NCBI RefSeq assembly: GCF_003063665.1
Contig: NZ_NESF01000014.1
Location: 1-64,000 of the forward strand
DNA: 64,000 bases
Source of the DNA: Limnohabitans sp. Hippo3
GTDB lineage: Bacteria; Pseudomonadota; Gammaproteobacteria; Burkholderiales; Burkholderiaceae_C
Reading direction: 5' to 3'
Shown here: piece by piece, positions 1 to 8,272 of the stretch
Position numbering within the stretch: position 1 is the first letter of the stretch
Layout: each line of letters starts with the position of its first letter
Position numbers and translations under genes: made by a program
The notes under the pieces: generated by a model
What the model saw: only the letters and a program-made list of their open reading frames with translations
Told to the model about the DNA's origin: nothing
Databases searched by the model: none

Positions 1-114
1 AATCTTCGGGTGACCGATGCGATCAGGCGATGGCAGGACCTACGCTACCGTTTGGCTGAACCGAGCCGAAAACGCCGCTCACAGAGGGCAACGTTGCGTA
101 AGATATTAAGTTAG
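1..114 (+). CDS. possible C-terminal end of an unidentified protein (partial)
   Basis: The first reading frame is open from the window edge to a TAG at 112-114, giving 37 residues rich in arginine and lysine (it ends KILS). Its composition looks like a basic protein tail, but 37 codons are too few to identify a family, and a chance open frame is possible. The repeat region at 115-184 starts directly after it. It would have to be read together with sequence to the left. Confidence 0.25.
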   Translation, partial: NLRVTDAIRRWQDLRYRLAEPSRKRRSQRATLRKILS

Positions 115-184
115 CGCATATGCGCATGCGCGGGTATGACAGGTAGAGTGGGTATGACAAGTGAAGCAGGTATGACAGATGAAG
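115..184. repeat. REP-like half-site followed by three 18-bp tandem repeats
   Basis: The core GGTATGACA occurs at 133-141, 151-159 and 169-177, an exact 18-bp period. The first copy is preceded by the GCATGCGCG core of the hairpin repeat seen at 5480-5750. Bases 124-147 are identical to 5724-5747, on the other side of the tct genes. The array ends at the tctA stop codon, so it forms the 3' flank of that gene. Confidence 0.7.
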
Positions 185-1675
185 TCAACGCCCAGCGCGG
201 TAGCGCTTCCACAGTGGTGGCAGGATCAGTAGCAGAGCCGCAATGGTCATCAGGCTGCCCGACAAGGGTCGCGTGAGGAAGGTGGACCAATCGCCCTGGC
301 TGATGGTCAGCGCCTGGCGCATGGATTGCTCGGCCATGGGTGCCAAGATCAGACCCACAATGAGCGGAGCCGCTGGGAAGTCGAATCGCCGCATCGCGTA
401 GCCGATCAGACCAAAAGCGAACAACAAGCCAACGTTGAAGACCGAGTTACCCGCGCCATAAACGCCTGCAGTCGAGATCACGATGATCCCTGCATACAAC
501 CAAGGCGGTGGGATCTTGAGCAGTTTGACCCAAAGGCCGACCAGGGGCAGATTCAGGATCAGCAAGATCACGTTACCTATGTAGAGGCTGGCGATCAGAG
601 TCCAGACCAGACTGCTTTGAGATGCGAACAGTTGCGGGCCGGTTTGAATGCCGTAGCCTTCAAATGCTGACAACATGATGGCTGCTGTGGCAGATGTGGG
701 AATACCCAAGGTGAGCAGTGGCATCAAAACACCTGCGGCGGCCGCATTGTTAGCGGCCTCTGGGCCAGCGACTCCTTCGATCGCACCTTTGCCAAACTCT
801 TCCGGGTGCTTGCTGAGTTTTTTCTCGGTGTAGTACGACAGTAAGGTGGGTAACTCGGCTCCACCTGCGGGCATGGCACCAATGGGGAAACCATAAAACG
901 CACCACGCAGCCAGGGTTTCCAAGAGCGGGACCAGTCGTTTTTACTCATCCACAGGCTACCGGAGACTTTCATCACTTCGCCTGTTTTGGTTTCGCGTCC
1001 TTGCCAGGCCAGATACAGGGCTTCACCTACCGCGAAAATGCCGACCGCTGCTACAGTGACTTCAATGCCATCGAGCAGTGACGCATGTCCAAATGTGAAG
1101 CGGGCCTGACCGGTTTGCAGGTCAATGCCCACCAGACCCAGCAAGGCCCCGACGGTCAAGGCGATCAGGCCACGCAGCATGGAGTTACCTAGCACTGCCG
1201 AGACGGCAACCACCGACACGATCATGAGGCTGAAGTATTCGGCAGGGCCAAAGGCGAGCGCTGCGTCAACCACCAAGGGCGCAAAAAAAGTCAGCGCCAA
1301 AGTACCAATGGTGCCTGCCACAAAGCTGCCAATGGCGGCCGTGGCCAGGGCCTGACCGGCCCGCCCGTTGCGCGCCATTTTGTTGCCTTCCAGCGCGGTC
1401 ATCATGGAAGAGGCTTCGCCGGGTGTCTTGATCAAAATGGACGTGGTGGAGCCGCCATAGGCTGCGCCGTAGTAAATACCGGCGAACATGACGAACATGC
1501 TGGTCGCCGGGACGTGGTAAGTCAGGGGCAGCAGCAGGGCAATGGTGAGCGCTGGGCCAATGCCCGGCAATACGCCCACCAGGGTGCCAATGAAGCAGCC
1601 CACAAACCCCCACATCAGGGTTACGGGCTGCAGCGCATTGGCAAAACCACCCATCAGGGCGTCAAAAGAGGACAT
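185..1675 (-). CDS. tctA: tripartite tricarboxylate transporter, large membrane subunit TctA
   Basis: This is the large integral-membrane subunit of a tripartite tricarboxylate transporter (TTT), which imports carboxylates using an ion gradient and a periplasmic receptor. The 496-residue protein has about a dozen hydrophobic segments and the conserved TctA motifs [11 protein letters not shown] (residues 34-44) and [13 protein letters not shown], which form the paired substrate loops. I chose the ATG at 1675 because the open frame upstream (to 1828) encodes a non-hydrophobic, Arg/Pro-rich stretch unlike the family. It is the last gene of tctC-tctB-tctA, 76 bp after tctB. The substrate is probably citrate or a related tri/dicarboxylate, but the sequence does not fix it. 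Confidence 0.95.
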   Translation of the reverse strand: MSSFDALMGGFANALQPVTLMWGFVGCFIGTLVGVLPGIGPALTIALLLPLTYHVPATSMFVMFAGIYYGAAYGGSTTSILIKTPGEASSMMTALEGNKMARNGRAGQALATAAIGSFVAGTIGTLALTFFAPLVVDAALAFGPAEYFSLMIVSVVAVSAVLGNSMLRGLIALTVGALLGLVGIDLQTGQARFTFGHASLLDGIEVTVAAVGIFAVGEALYLAWQGRETKTGEVMKVSGSLWMSKNDWSRSWKPWLRGAFYGFPIGAMPAGGAELPTLLSYYTEKKLSKHPEEFGKGAIEGVAGPEAANNAAAAGVLMPLLTLGIPTSATAAIMLSAFEGYGIQTGPQLFASQSSLVWTLIASLYIGNVILLILNLPLVGLWVKLLKIPPPWLYAGIIVISTAGVYGAGNSVFNVGLLFAFGLIGYAMRRFDFPAAPLIVGLILAPMAEQSMRQALTISQGDWSTFLTRPLSGSLMTIAALLLILPPLWKRYRAGR

Positions 1676-1751
1676 GGTGTGAATCCAGCAAGGGCTCCGG
1701 GCGGGTGCCCGGAGACGGGAACAAATCAAAACAGGGTTCTGTGGCTGTCTC

Positions 1752-2216
1752 TCAGAACCACGCGGGTAGCGCTGGGCCCAGACCCACGCCCAGAATGCGC
1801 GCAAACAACAACCAGAAGGTGCTGGCAATCAAGGCACAGATGATGAGCGATTTGGCATTGAGCGGTGCATCGAACGACCGCGCCACGCCCATGCCGCACA
1901 GCGTGCCCGGAATGACAAAACCCAGCGGCATCACCAGCAAAATGAAAGCCAGCCCGCCCCCGAGCAAAGACAGAAGACGGCGGTTGGCCCCGGGCAGGGG
2001 CGTCTGGTCTTCGGCCAGGCTTTCGTCGGTCTGCTCGCCACGCCAGGCGCTGATGCCGTAAATGAGGGCCAGCAAGGCCAGCCCACCCACCACGACCGCA
2101 GGCACCAGGGTGGGGCCCACGGTCATTTGCATCAGCGACTCCGGGATCAGGCTGACTTGCCAGGCTGCTACGCCGCACAGGCTCACCAGTGCCAAGGCCA
2201 CATGCAACGGTGTCAT
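1752..2216 (-). CDS. tctB: tripartite tricarboxylate transporter, small membrane subunit TctB
   Basis: This is the small integral-membrane subunit of the TTT system, pairing with TctA in the inner membrane. At 154 residues it has the usual family length. It shows four hydrophobic segments, with a polar linker around residues 58-80 between the second and third. Its ATG overlaps the stop of tctC by 4 bp (ATGA), which implies translational coupling. TctB proteins are poorly conserved, so identification rests on size, topology and position between tctC and tctA. Confidence 0.9.
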   Translation of the reverse strand: MTPLHVALALVSLCGVAAWQVSLIPESLMQMTVGPTLVPAVVVGGLALLALIYGISAWRGEQTDESLAEDQTPLPGANRRLLSLLGGGLAFILLVMPLGFVIPGTLCGMGVARSFDAPLNAKSLIICALIASTFWLLFARILGVGLGPALPAWF

Positions 2217-3187
2217 GCCAGACCCAGCTCTTTCATGAGCACTTCTTTTTCGGCGATATCCTTCGCCAGATCACGCTCAAAGGGGCGTTCGGTCATGAAG
2301 GCATGGGTCCATTTGCGGGTTTCGAGCTCCTGCTTCCAGCCAGCCGACTGGGTCAGTTTGGTGATGAAGTCGATCAGCAAGTTGCGCTGCGCCTCGCTGA
2401 TGCCAGGCGCTGCAAAGACACCGCGCCAGTTGGACTCGGTGACATTCACGCTCAGCTCGGTCAATGTGGGGACATTGACGCCCGGAATGCGGCTCTTGCC
2501 TGATACGGCCAAGGGGATCATCTTGCCCGCTTTGATTTGTTCTTCAAATTCAGAGTAGCCTGAGATGCCGGCCACGACTTGGTTTCCCAAAATCGCCGCA
2601 TTGGCAGGGCCGCCGCCCGCGAAGGCCACATAGGCGGCTTCGCGTGGGTTTTTGCCCAGCGCCTTGATCAGCATGCCCAGGATCAGGTGGTCCGTGCCAC
2701 CTGCGCTGCCCCCCGCCACCGACACGGCCTTGGGATTGGCCTTGATAGCAGCCTCGAGTTCTTTCCAGGTTTTGATTTTGCCCGCAGTAGGGACCACAAT
2801 CACGCCCGCCTCTTCGGTCAGGCGGGCAATAGGCGTGACGTTTTTGATGGTGACGGGGCTCTTGTTGGCAATGCCTGCGCCAATCATGACCGAGCCGCCA
2901 ACCATGAGGCTATTGCCTTGACCTTTGCGCTGGTTCACAAAGCGGGGCAGACCCACCATGCCGCCAGCGCCGCCGACGTTTTCAAAAGCCATGTTGCCCA
3001 CCAGGCCAGCAGCCTTGGCTGCGCGTTCGATGGCACGGGCAGTGCCATCCCAGCCACCGCCCGGAGCGGCGGGGACAAACATGTTCAAGGTGTCGAACAG
3101 GGGTTTGGCCTGTGCCCAGGCGGGCAGGGTCAAGGATGCGCCAGCGGCAGCGCCGAGGGCCAGGAAGTCGCGTTTGGAAATGGACAT
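2213..3187 (-). CDS. tctC: tricarboxylate-binding periplasmic receptor TctC (Bug family)
   Basis: This is the periplasmic substrate-binding protein of the TTT system. The 324 residues begin with an export signal (SKRDFLALGAAAG, then a hydrophobic run to PAWA), with cleavage likely after Ala-Trp-Ala near residue 24. The KR pair could direct it to the Tat route, but a Sec signal is equally possible. The mature part carries the Bug/TctC motif VPAAPGGGWDGTAR, the phosphate-like loop that holds carboxylates. Start ATG 3187 is preceded by a good purine-rich site (GGAGA). It is the first gene of the minus-strand tctCBA operon, divergent from tctDE, which presumably senses the same ligand. Confidence 0.95.
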   Translation of the reverse strand: MSISKRDFLALGAAAGASLTLPAWAQAKPLFDTLNMFVPAAPGGGWDGTARAIERAAKAAGLVGNMAFENVGGAGGMVGLPRFVNQRKGQGNSLMVGGSVMIGAGIANKSPVTIKNVTPIARLTEEAGVIVVPTAGKIKTWKELEAAIKANPKAVSVAGGSAGGTDHLILGMLIKALGKNPREAAYVAFAGGGPANAAILGNQVVAGISGYSEFEEQIKAGKMIPLAVSGKSRIPGVNVPTLTELSVNVTESNWRGVFAAPGISEAQRNLLIDFITKLTQSAGWKQELETRKWTHAFMTERPFERDLAKDIAEKEVLMKELGLA

Positions 3188-3253
3188 GCAGGTCTCCTGT
3201 GTGAAAATAAAAACACCACTGCCGGGCACGCACCACGGACAGATGGCACGATT

Positions 3254-3294
3254 TTGGTGCCGGGCCGGGCACCAAGCTGTCAATCACCTGTCAA
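3254..3294. promoter_or_regulatory. candidate operator between tctC and tctD
   Basis: The 136-bp divergent gap holds two ordered structures. One is an inverted repeat, TTGGTGCC (3254-3261) and GGCACCAA (3268-3275), with a 6-bp GC spacer. The other is a pair of direct repeats CTGTCAA at 3277-3283 and 3288-3294, spaced 11 bp apart. Tandem direct repeats about one helical turn apart are typical OmpR-family response regulator sites, and TctD belongs to that family. Assignment to TctD is inference. Confidence 0.45.
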
Positions 3295-3323
3295 ATCCAT
3301 TCAGTAATTACCCTCAACCGCCC

Positions 3324-4031
3324 ATGACGCCCCGAATCCTGCTGGTGGAGGACACCCCCGACATTGCCCTGTGGTTGGGCACCGCATTGCGCCAAGGGGG
3401 CATGCAGGTCGAATTTGCCACCGACGGCCATGCGGCCGACCGTTGCCTGCAGCCGGGCCACGGCTTTGACGCGGTGCTGCTCGATTTGCAGCTGCCCGGG
3501 CAAGACGGCTTGAGCGTGTTGCAGGCCTTGCGGGGGCGGGGTGATGAGGTGCCGGTGCTGGTGCTCACGGCGCGGGCCAGCGTGCCCGACCGGGTGCTGG
3601 GCCTGAACATGGGCGCTGACGATTACTTGCCCAAGCCTTTTGATCTGAGCGAACTCGAGGCCCGGCTGCAGGTGCTGCTGCGCCGCCATGGCCGCGCCAA
3701 AACCACCGCGCTGCGGTGGGGGCCGCTGGAGATGCAGCCGGAAAACGGCACCGCACAACTGCACGGCCAGGTGTTGGCGCTGACCCAGCGCGAAGCCGCT
3801 GCGCTTCGGGTATTGCTGTCTTCCCCGCAACGCACCGTGAGCAAAGAGCAGCTGCACACCGAAGTGTTCGTGGGTGACGACACCGGACTGGATGCGGTGG
3901 AGGTGCTGATTTACCGCCTGCGCAAAAAGCTCGAATCGTCTGCGGCATCGCAAGGGCGAGTGCCCGAGGTGGTGATCACCACCTTCCGTGGCATGGGCTA
4001 CATGTTGACTTCTCCGGTCGGCACCCCATGA
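3324..4031 (+). CDS. tctD: OmpR-family response regulator TctD
   Basis: This is a response regulator that, when phosphorylated by TctE, should activate the divergent tctCBA operon. The 235-residue protein has an N-terminal receiver (1-115) with acidic residues E9/D10, phosphoacceptor D54 in VLLDLQLPG, and a conserved Lys in LPKPF. The C-terminal winged-helix domain ends in TFRGMGYML, the usual OmpR/PhoB signature. An ATG at 3324 was chosen; the frame is open further upstream but that part is antisense to the tctC promoter and start. Its stop overlaps tctE by 4 bp. Confidence 0.93.
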   Translation: MTPRILLVEDTPDIALWLGTALRQGGMQVEFATDGHAADRCLQPGHGFDAVLLDLQLPGQDGLSVLQALRGRGDEVPVLVLTARASVPDRVLGLNMGADDYLPKPFDLSELEARLQVLLRRHGRAKTTALRWGPLEMQPENGTAQLHGQVLALTQREAAALRVLLSSPQRTVSKEQLHTEVFVGDDTGLDAVEVLIYRLRKKLESSAASQGRVPEVVITTFRGMGYMLTSPVGTP

Positions 4032-5443
4032 CGCCGACACCTGCGCCATCGAATCGTGCCGTGGCATCGCTGCGCAGGCGTTTGCTCAGCTGGATCTTGC
4101 TGCCCTTGGCTGCACTGATTGGCGTGAACGCCTGGGTGGGCTATGGCAACGCGGTGCAGGCGGCCAACGAGGCCTACGATCGGTCCTTGTACCTGGCTGC
4201 CCGCACCTTGGCGGAAGAGCTGGCTTGGCGCGATGGCCGCGTTCAGCTGGACGTGATGAAGGCCGCGGGCTACCTGTTCGAGAACCACACCGGATCGCGT
4301 TTGTTCTACAAAGTCACCACCCCCGGCGGTCAGTGGCTGGCGGGGGTGGCGGCCTTGCCCGATGCCCCCGTGCGTGCGCAGTCGGCTGTGAAGTACTTTG
4401 CCTTGGTGCAGTTTGACGATGGGGTGTACCTGAACCAGCCCGTGCGTCTGGCGCAGCTCACACATGTCATGGAAGACGCGGGCCTGGCCGACCCGTTGAT
4501 CAAGATCACCGTGGCCGAGACCATGGAGGCGCGACAGCAACTGATCCAGCATATTTTGTGGGACACCTTGGGCAGCCAGGGCTTGTTGCTGCTGGCCGCT
4601 GCGGGCTTGGTGGTCTGGGGTGTGCAGCGCGGCATCCGGCCGCTGGAGGCCTTTCGCCAGCAACTGGCGAGCAAGGCCGACGATGATTTCTCGCCCATTC
4701 AGCCGCCAGACTTGCCGCGCGAGTTGCGGCCCCTGATCGAGACCCTCAACAGCTATCTGGACCGGCTGGGGCGCTTGATCGACATTCGCAAACGTTTTCT
4801 GGACAACGCCGCGCACCAGCTGCGCACACCGCTCACGGCCCTCAAGACGCAGCTGGCGCTGGCCCAACGCAACACCGAGCCTGAACAGGCGCAGACCTTG
4901 TTGACCGCTGCGCGCCAAACCACCGAGGATGCCGTGCGCCTGACCGAGCAGCTGCTGGCCATGACCCGTGTGGAGCACGCCCGGGAAATGCACAGCCCTC
5001 AAACCGTGGACCTGGTGGCGTTGGCACGGCGCGTGACGCAAGAGCATCTGGTGCGGGCCCACCAGCTGGGCGATGACCTGGGGCTGGAGGCACAGGTGGT
5101 GCAATGTGAAGTGCAAGGCGTGGACCTGCTACTGCATGAAGCCTTGAGCAACCTGATTGATAACGCGATTCACCACGGCCCTGTGGGCACGCACATCACG
5201 GTGCGTGTGGGCCATGGTTGGTTCGAGGTGGAAGACGATGGCCCGGGCATCGCGCCCGAGCACCAGGCGCATGTGTTCGAGCGCTTTTACCGCGCGGCCC
5301 CTTCAGGGGTGACGGGCAGCGGTTTGGGTTTGGCCATCGTGAAAGAGATCGCCAGCCAGCACGGCGCGCAAGTGCGTGTGCGCAGTCCTTTGCGCGATGG
5401 TCAGGGCACGGTCATCCGTATGGCTTGGGTGAGTCACGGTTGA
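4028..5443 (+). CDS. tctE: sensor histidine kinase TctE
   Basis: This is the membrane sensor kinase of the tricarboxylate system. The 471 residues contain two transmembrane segments (about 18-38 and 180-200) enclosing a periplasmic sensor domain of the 2CSK type. The HisKA H-box follows (NAAHQLRTPLTALKT), then an ATPase with N-box LIDNAIHHG, G1 box DDGPGI and G2 box GSGLGLAIV. All kinase motifs are intact. It is coupled to tctD by a 4-bp overlap and is followed by the tandem repeat block at 5480-5750, with no other gene in the same direction. Confidence 0.93.
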   Translation: MTPTPAPSNRAVASLRRRLLSWILLPLAALIGVNAWVGYGNAVQAANEAYDRSLYLAARTLAEELAWRDGRVQLDVMKAAGYLFENHTGSRLFYKVTTPGGQWLAGVAALPDAPVRAQSAVKYFALVQFDDGVYLNQPVRLAQLTHVMEDAGLADPLIKITVAETMEARQQLIQHILWDTLGSQGLLLLAAAGLVVWGVQRGIRPLEAFRQQLASKADDDFSPIQPPDLPRELRPLIETLNSYLDRLGRLIDIRKRFLDNAAHQLRTPLTALKTQLALAQRNTEPEQAQTLLTAARQTTEDAVRLTEQLLAMTRVEHAREMHSPQTVDLVALARRVTQEHLVRAHQLGDDLGLEAQVVQCEVQGVDLLLHEALSNLIDNAIHHGPVGTHITVRVGHGWFEVEDDGPGIAPEHQAHVFERFYRAAPSGVTGSGLGLAIVKEIASQHGAQVRVRSPLRDGQGTVIRMAWVSHG

Positions 5444-5479
5444 TCTTCGTGACCGAGCGCCACTGCGCCTTTGTTTGTC

Positions 5480-5760
5480 ACGCCCGATTGGATCGGGCGT
5501 TTATGCCTTCGTTAGCTATGGATACCCGCATGCGCGGGTATGACAAACCCTCATCAAGCCTGGTCCAAAGCCTCTTCACGCCCGATTTGATCGGGGGTCT
5601 ATGCCTTCGTCAGCCATGGATACCCGCATGCGCGGGTATGACAAATTCTCGTTACGCCTGACCCAAAGCCTCGTCACCCCTGACTTGATCGGGGGTCTAT
5701 GCCTTCGTCAGCCATGGATACCTGCATGCGCGGGTATGACAGGTAGATCGGTGTGACGGG
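5480..5760. repeat. three tandem copies of a 98-bp REP-containing unit
   Basis: The 324-bp gap between tctE and hexR is filled by this array. Hairpin cores starting GGATAC occur at 5520, 5618 and 5716, an exact 98-bp period. Each unit has a GATCGGGC-type palindrome, then ATGCCTTCGT, then a hairpin with arms ATACCCGC and GCGGGTAT around ATGC, then TATGACA. Unit 3 carries one arm mismatch (CCTGC). The array also separates the converging ends of tctE and hexR and its hairpins may stop transcription. Confidence 0.85.
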
Positions 5761-5767
5761 TGCTAGC

Positions 5768-6613
5768 TCAGGTATAGCGTTTGCTACGCAGGTTGTTTTT
5801 CATGTCGCGCAGCACGGGTTGCAGTTCTTCGCCAATGCGCAGCGCCACCGTGGTGGCCAGGATATCGATGATGAGCAGGTGCAGCAATCGCGAGACCATG
5901 GGGCTGTATTTGTCGTAGCCCTCGGGGTGGTCGGCCGTCAGGTGGATGTGCCCTGCGCTGGCCAGGGGGGAGCCGCTGGCGGTGATGACGATGGTTGTTG
6001 CGCCTTGCTTTTTGGCGATGTCGCAGGCGTCCATCAGGTCACGCGTGCGGCCGGAGTTGGAGATGATCACCGCGCAGTCGCCGGGCCTGAGCATGGACGC
6101 GCTCATGACCTGCATGTGGCCATCGCTGTAGGCGATGGCGTTCACGCCGAGGCGGAAGAATTTGTGCTGTGCGTCCTGCGCCACGATGCCGGAGTTGCCC
6201 GCACCGTAAAACTCGATGCGGCGGTTGGTTTTTTGTGTGGCGGCCAGGGCTTGGGCCGCATGCTCCAGCGCGAAAGAGCTGGCGTCGTTGCGGTATTTCA
6301 AGAATGCGGCCACGGTGTTGTCAATCACCTTGACTGCGATGTCACTGGTTTTGTCGTCTACATCCACACTGCGGTGAATGAAGGGCACGCCCTCGCTGAC
6401 GCTGCCCGCCAGCTTGAGCTTGAAATCGGACAGGCCGTCGTAACCCATGCTGCGGCAAAAACGCACCACGGTGGGTTTACTCACATGGGCGCGGTCAGCC
6501 AGCTCGGTCACGGGCAGGTTGGCAAAAGCCCGGGGGTCGGCCAGCACGAGTTTGCCCACACGTTGCTCGGCCGGGGCCAGGGAGGGCAAAGAGGCTTTGA
6601 TTCGGTCGAGCAT
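5768..6613 (-). CDS. hexR: RpiR-family regulator HexR with SIS domain
   Basis: This is a sugar-phosphate-responsive transcription regulator. In proteobacteria HexR controls zwf, Entner-Doudoroff and related genes and is released from DNA by KDPG (family knowledge). The 281-residue protein has an N-terminal RpiR-type helix-turn-helix (HVSKPTVVRFCRSMGYDGLSD within 45-70) and a C-terminal SIS sugar-isomerase domain (from about 120; EFYGAGNSG and IISNSGRTRD are typical). I start it at ATG 6613. An upstream in-frame start at 6670 would only add translated REP sequence (DPRVKPWDDK), a known artefact. It lies downstream of zwf on the same strand, and a HexR-like site lies in front of zwf. Confidence 0.9.
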   Translation of the reverse strand: MLDRIKASLPSLAPAEQRVGKLVLADPRAFANLPVTELADRAHVSKPTVVRFCRSMGYDGLSDFKLKLAGSVSEGVPFIHRSVDVDDKTSDIAVKVIDNTVAAFLKYRNDASSFALEHAAQALAATQKTNRRIEFYGAGNSGIVAQDAQHKFFRLGVNAIAYSDGHMQVMSASMLRPGDCAVIISNSGRTRDLMDACDIAKKQGATTIVITASGSPLASAGHIHLTADHPEGYDKYSPMVSRLLHLLIIDILATTVALRIGEELQPVLRDMKNNLRSKRYT

Positions 6614-6640
6614 GGTGTGCCTTTCGTGTGGTGTCAATTT

Positions 6641-6696
6641 GTCATCCCAGGGCTTGACCCGGGGATCCATGGATTCCCGATCAAGTCGGGAATGAC
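6641..6696. repeat. REP-type palindromic repeat pair
   Basis: Two adjacent palindromes, GGCTTGACCCGGGGATCC-like and TTCCCGATCAAGTCGGGAA, are flanked by GTCAT and ATGAC. This is the widespread intergenic REP family whose translation gives spurious DPRVKPWDDK peptides. It lies between zwf and hexR, so it could give differential expression of the two genes. Confidence 0.75.
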
Positions 6697-6724
6697 GTGA
6701 AAGAGGGTCGGGAATGACTGCGTG

Positions 6725-8188
6725 TCAGACCTCTTCGCTCCAGCAAAAGCCGTCGCGCGCGATCATGGCGCTCGATGCGCTGGGGCCCCAGGACCCGGCG
6801 GCGTAGGGCCGTGGCCCGATGGTGTCGCTGGCCCAGTGTTGCAAGATGGGTTCGACCCAGCGCCAGGCTTCTTCCTGTTCGTCGCTGCGCACGAACAGGT
6901 TCAGGCGGCCATCGAGCACATCGAGCAGCAAGCGTTCGTAAGCCCCCACGCGCTCGCTGCCAAAGCGTTTGTCAAAGTCCAGGTCCAGGTGCACCGGGCT
7001 CAGGGTCTGTCCGCCTGCACTCTGACCGCGTTTGCTTTGGCCTTGGGCAAACAGGTGCAGCTCCAGCCCGTCTTTGGGCTGCAGGTGGATGACGAGTTTG
7101 TTCACCTGGCCCACGGGGGTTCTGAAAATATCGTGGGGTGTGGGGCGGAAGTTGATCTCGATGTGCGCCTCACGCGAAGCCATGCGTTTGCCCGTGCGGA
7201 TGTAAAACGGCACACCCGCCCAGCGCCAGTTCGCGATTTCGGTGCGCAGGGCCACGAAAGTTTCGGTGTTGCTGTCGGGGCTCACGCCGGGCTCGTCGCG
7301 GTAGCCGGGCACCGCTTTGCCTTCCACATTGCCCGCGCTGTACTGGCCGCGGATCACATGCTGGCTCAGGGTTTCGGGGGTCCAACGTTTCAGGGCACGC
7401 AGCACCTTGAGCTTTTCGTCGCGGATGGCGTCGGCGTGGGCGTTGATGGGGGGCTCCATCGCAATGGCGCACAGCAGTTGCAGCGCATGGTTTTGCACCA
7501 TGTCGCGCAGGGCACCTGTGGTTTCGTAAAAGCCGCCGCGCTTTTCCACGCCCAGCTCTTCGGCCATGGTGATCTGGATGTTGGCGATGTGCTCGCGCCG
7601 CCACAGGGGCTCGAACAGCGCGTTGCCAAAGCGCATGGCAAACAGGTTTTGTACGGCGGGCTTGCCCAGGTAGTGGTCGATGCGGAAGACCTGCTGCTCT
7701 TTGAAGGCCAGGCCCACCGCATGGTTGATGGCACGGTTGGAGGCCAGGTCGTGGCCCAGTGGTTTTTCGAGCACGATGCGCGTTTTGGGCGTGTTCAGGC
7801 CGCTGGCCGCGAGCTGTTCGCAGACGGTGGTGAACAGGCTGGGCGCGGTGGACAAATACATCACCACATGGTCGGTTTCGCGCTCGGCCAGGCGGCTGGC
7901 CAGCGCCGCATAGGCTTCGGGTTGGGACAGGTCCATGCGCACGTAGCACAGCAGGGCGGCGAAACGGGCGAACTCTTCAGGGTTGGGGCGCTTGTCGCCC
8001 TCGACCTGCTCAAAGCGCGACTGGATTTGCTGGCGGTATTGCTCGTCACTCAAATTGTCACGACCCACACCGATGATGCGGCCCCCTTCGGGCAAACTGC
8101 CGTGGCGGTAGGCCTGAAACAGGGCGGGCATGAGTTTGCGCCAGACCAGATCGCCTGTGCCGCCGAAGAAAACCAGATCAAAAGCCAT
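6725..8188 (-). CDS. zwf: glucose-6-phosphate 1-dehydrogenase
   Basis: This enzyme oxidises glucose 6-phosphate to 6-phosphogluconolactone with NADP(+) or NAD(+), the entry step to the pentose phosphate and Entner-Doudoroff routes. At 487 residues it has the normal family length. The nucleotide-binding motif GGTGDLVWRKLMPALF lies at residues 9-24, and the substrate/active-site motif RIDHYLGK at 169-176. ATG 8188 is the only sensible start, because the coenzyme motif begins nine residues later. It is transcribed divergently from tal across an 84-bp gap and upstream of hexR. Confidence 0.97.
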   Translation of the reverse strand: MAFDLVFFGGTGDLVWRKLMPALFQAYRHGSLPEGGRIIGVGRDNLSDEQYRQQIQSRFEQVEGDKRPNPEEFARFAALLCYVRMDLSQPEAYAALASRLAERETDHVVMYLSTAPSLFTTVCEQLAASGLNTPKTRIVLEKPLGHDLASNRAINHAVGLAFKEQQVFRIDHYLGKPAVQNLFAMRFGNALFEPLWRREHIANIQITMAEELGVEKRGGFYETTGALRDMVQNHALQLLCAIAMEPPINAHADAIRDEKLKVLRALKRWTPETLSQHVIRGQYSAGNVEGKAVPGYRDEPGVSPDSNTETFVALRTEIANWRWAGVPFYIRTGKRMASREAHIEINFRPTPHDIFRTPVGQVNKLVIHLQPKDGLELHLFAQGQSKRGQSAGGQTLSPVHLDLDFDKRFGSERVGAYERLLLDVLDGRLNLFVRSDEQEEAWRWVEPILQHWASDTIGPRPYAAGSWGPSASSAMIARDGFCWSEEV

Positions 8189-8190
8189 GA

Positions 8191-8224
8191 TGTTCTGAAA
8201 TTACATGAAAAATTGGTTTGTAAT
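8191..8224. promoter_or_regulatory. candidate HexR operator between zwf and tal
   Basis: The gap contains TGTTCTGAAATTACA (8191-8205), which matches 12 of 15 positions of the gammaproteobacterial HexR consensus TGTARTTWWWTTACA as I recall it. A second half-site TGTAAT (8219-8224) forms an inverted repeat with ATTACA (8200-8205). The AT-rich gap presumably contains the promoters of both genes. Assignment to HexR is inference. Confidence 0.5.
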
Positions 8225-8272
8225 GTAACTTTGTTTCATCGATAATTCAAGCCACACCTCCTGAAAACCGCC

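Noticed and set aside
115-184. CRISPR or iteron-like array (18-bp period)
   Set aside because: Only three degenerate copies with no replication gene nearby; they look like partial REP-derived repeats.
5480-5760. CRISPR array
   Set aside because: The whole 98-bp unit is repeated, with no variable spacers and no cas genes; it is a REP tandem array.
6614-6670. N-terminal extension of hexR (DPRVKPWDDK)
   Set aside because: This peptide is a translated REP repeat and is a common false start; the HTH domain starts after ATG 6613.
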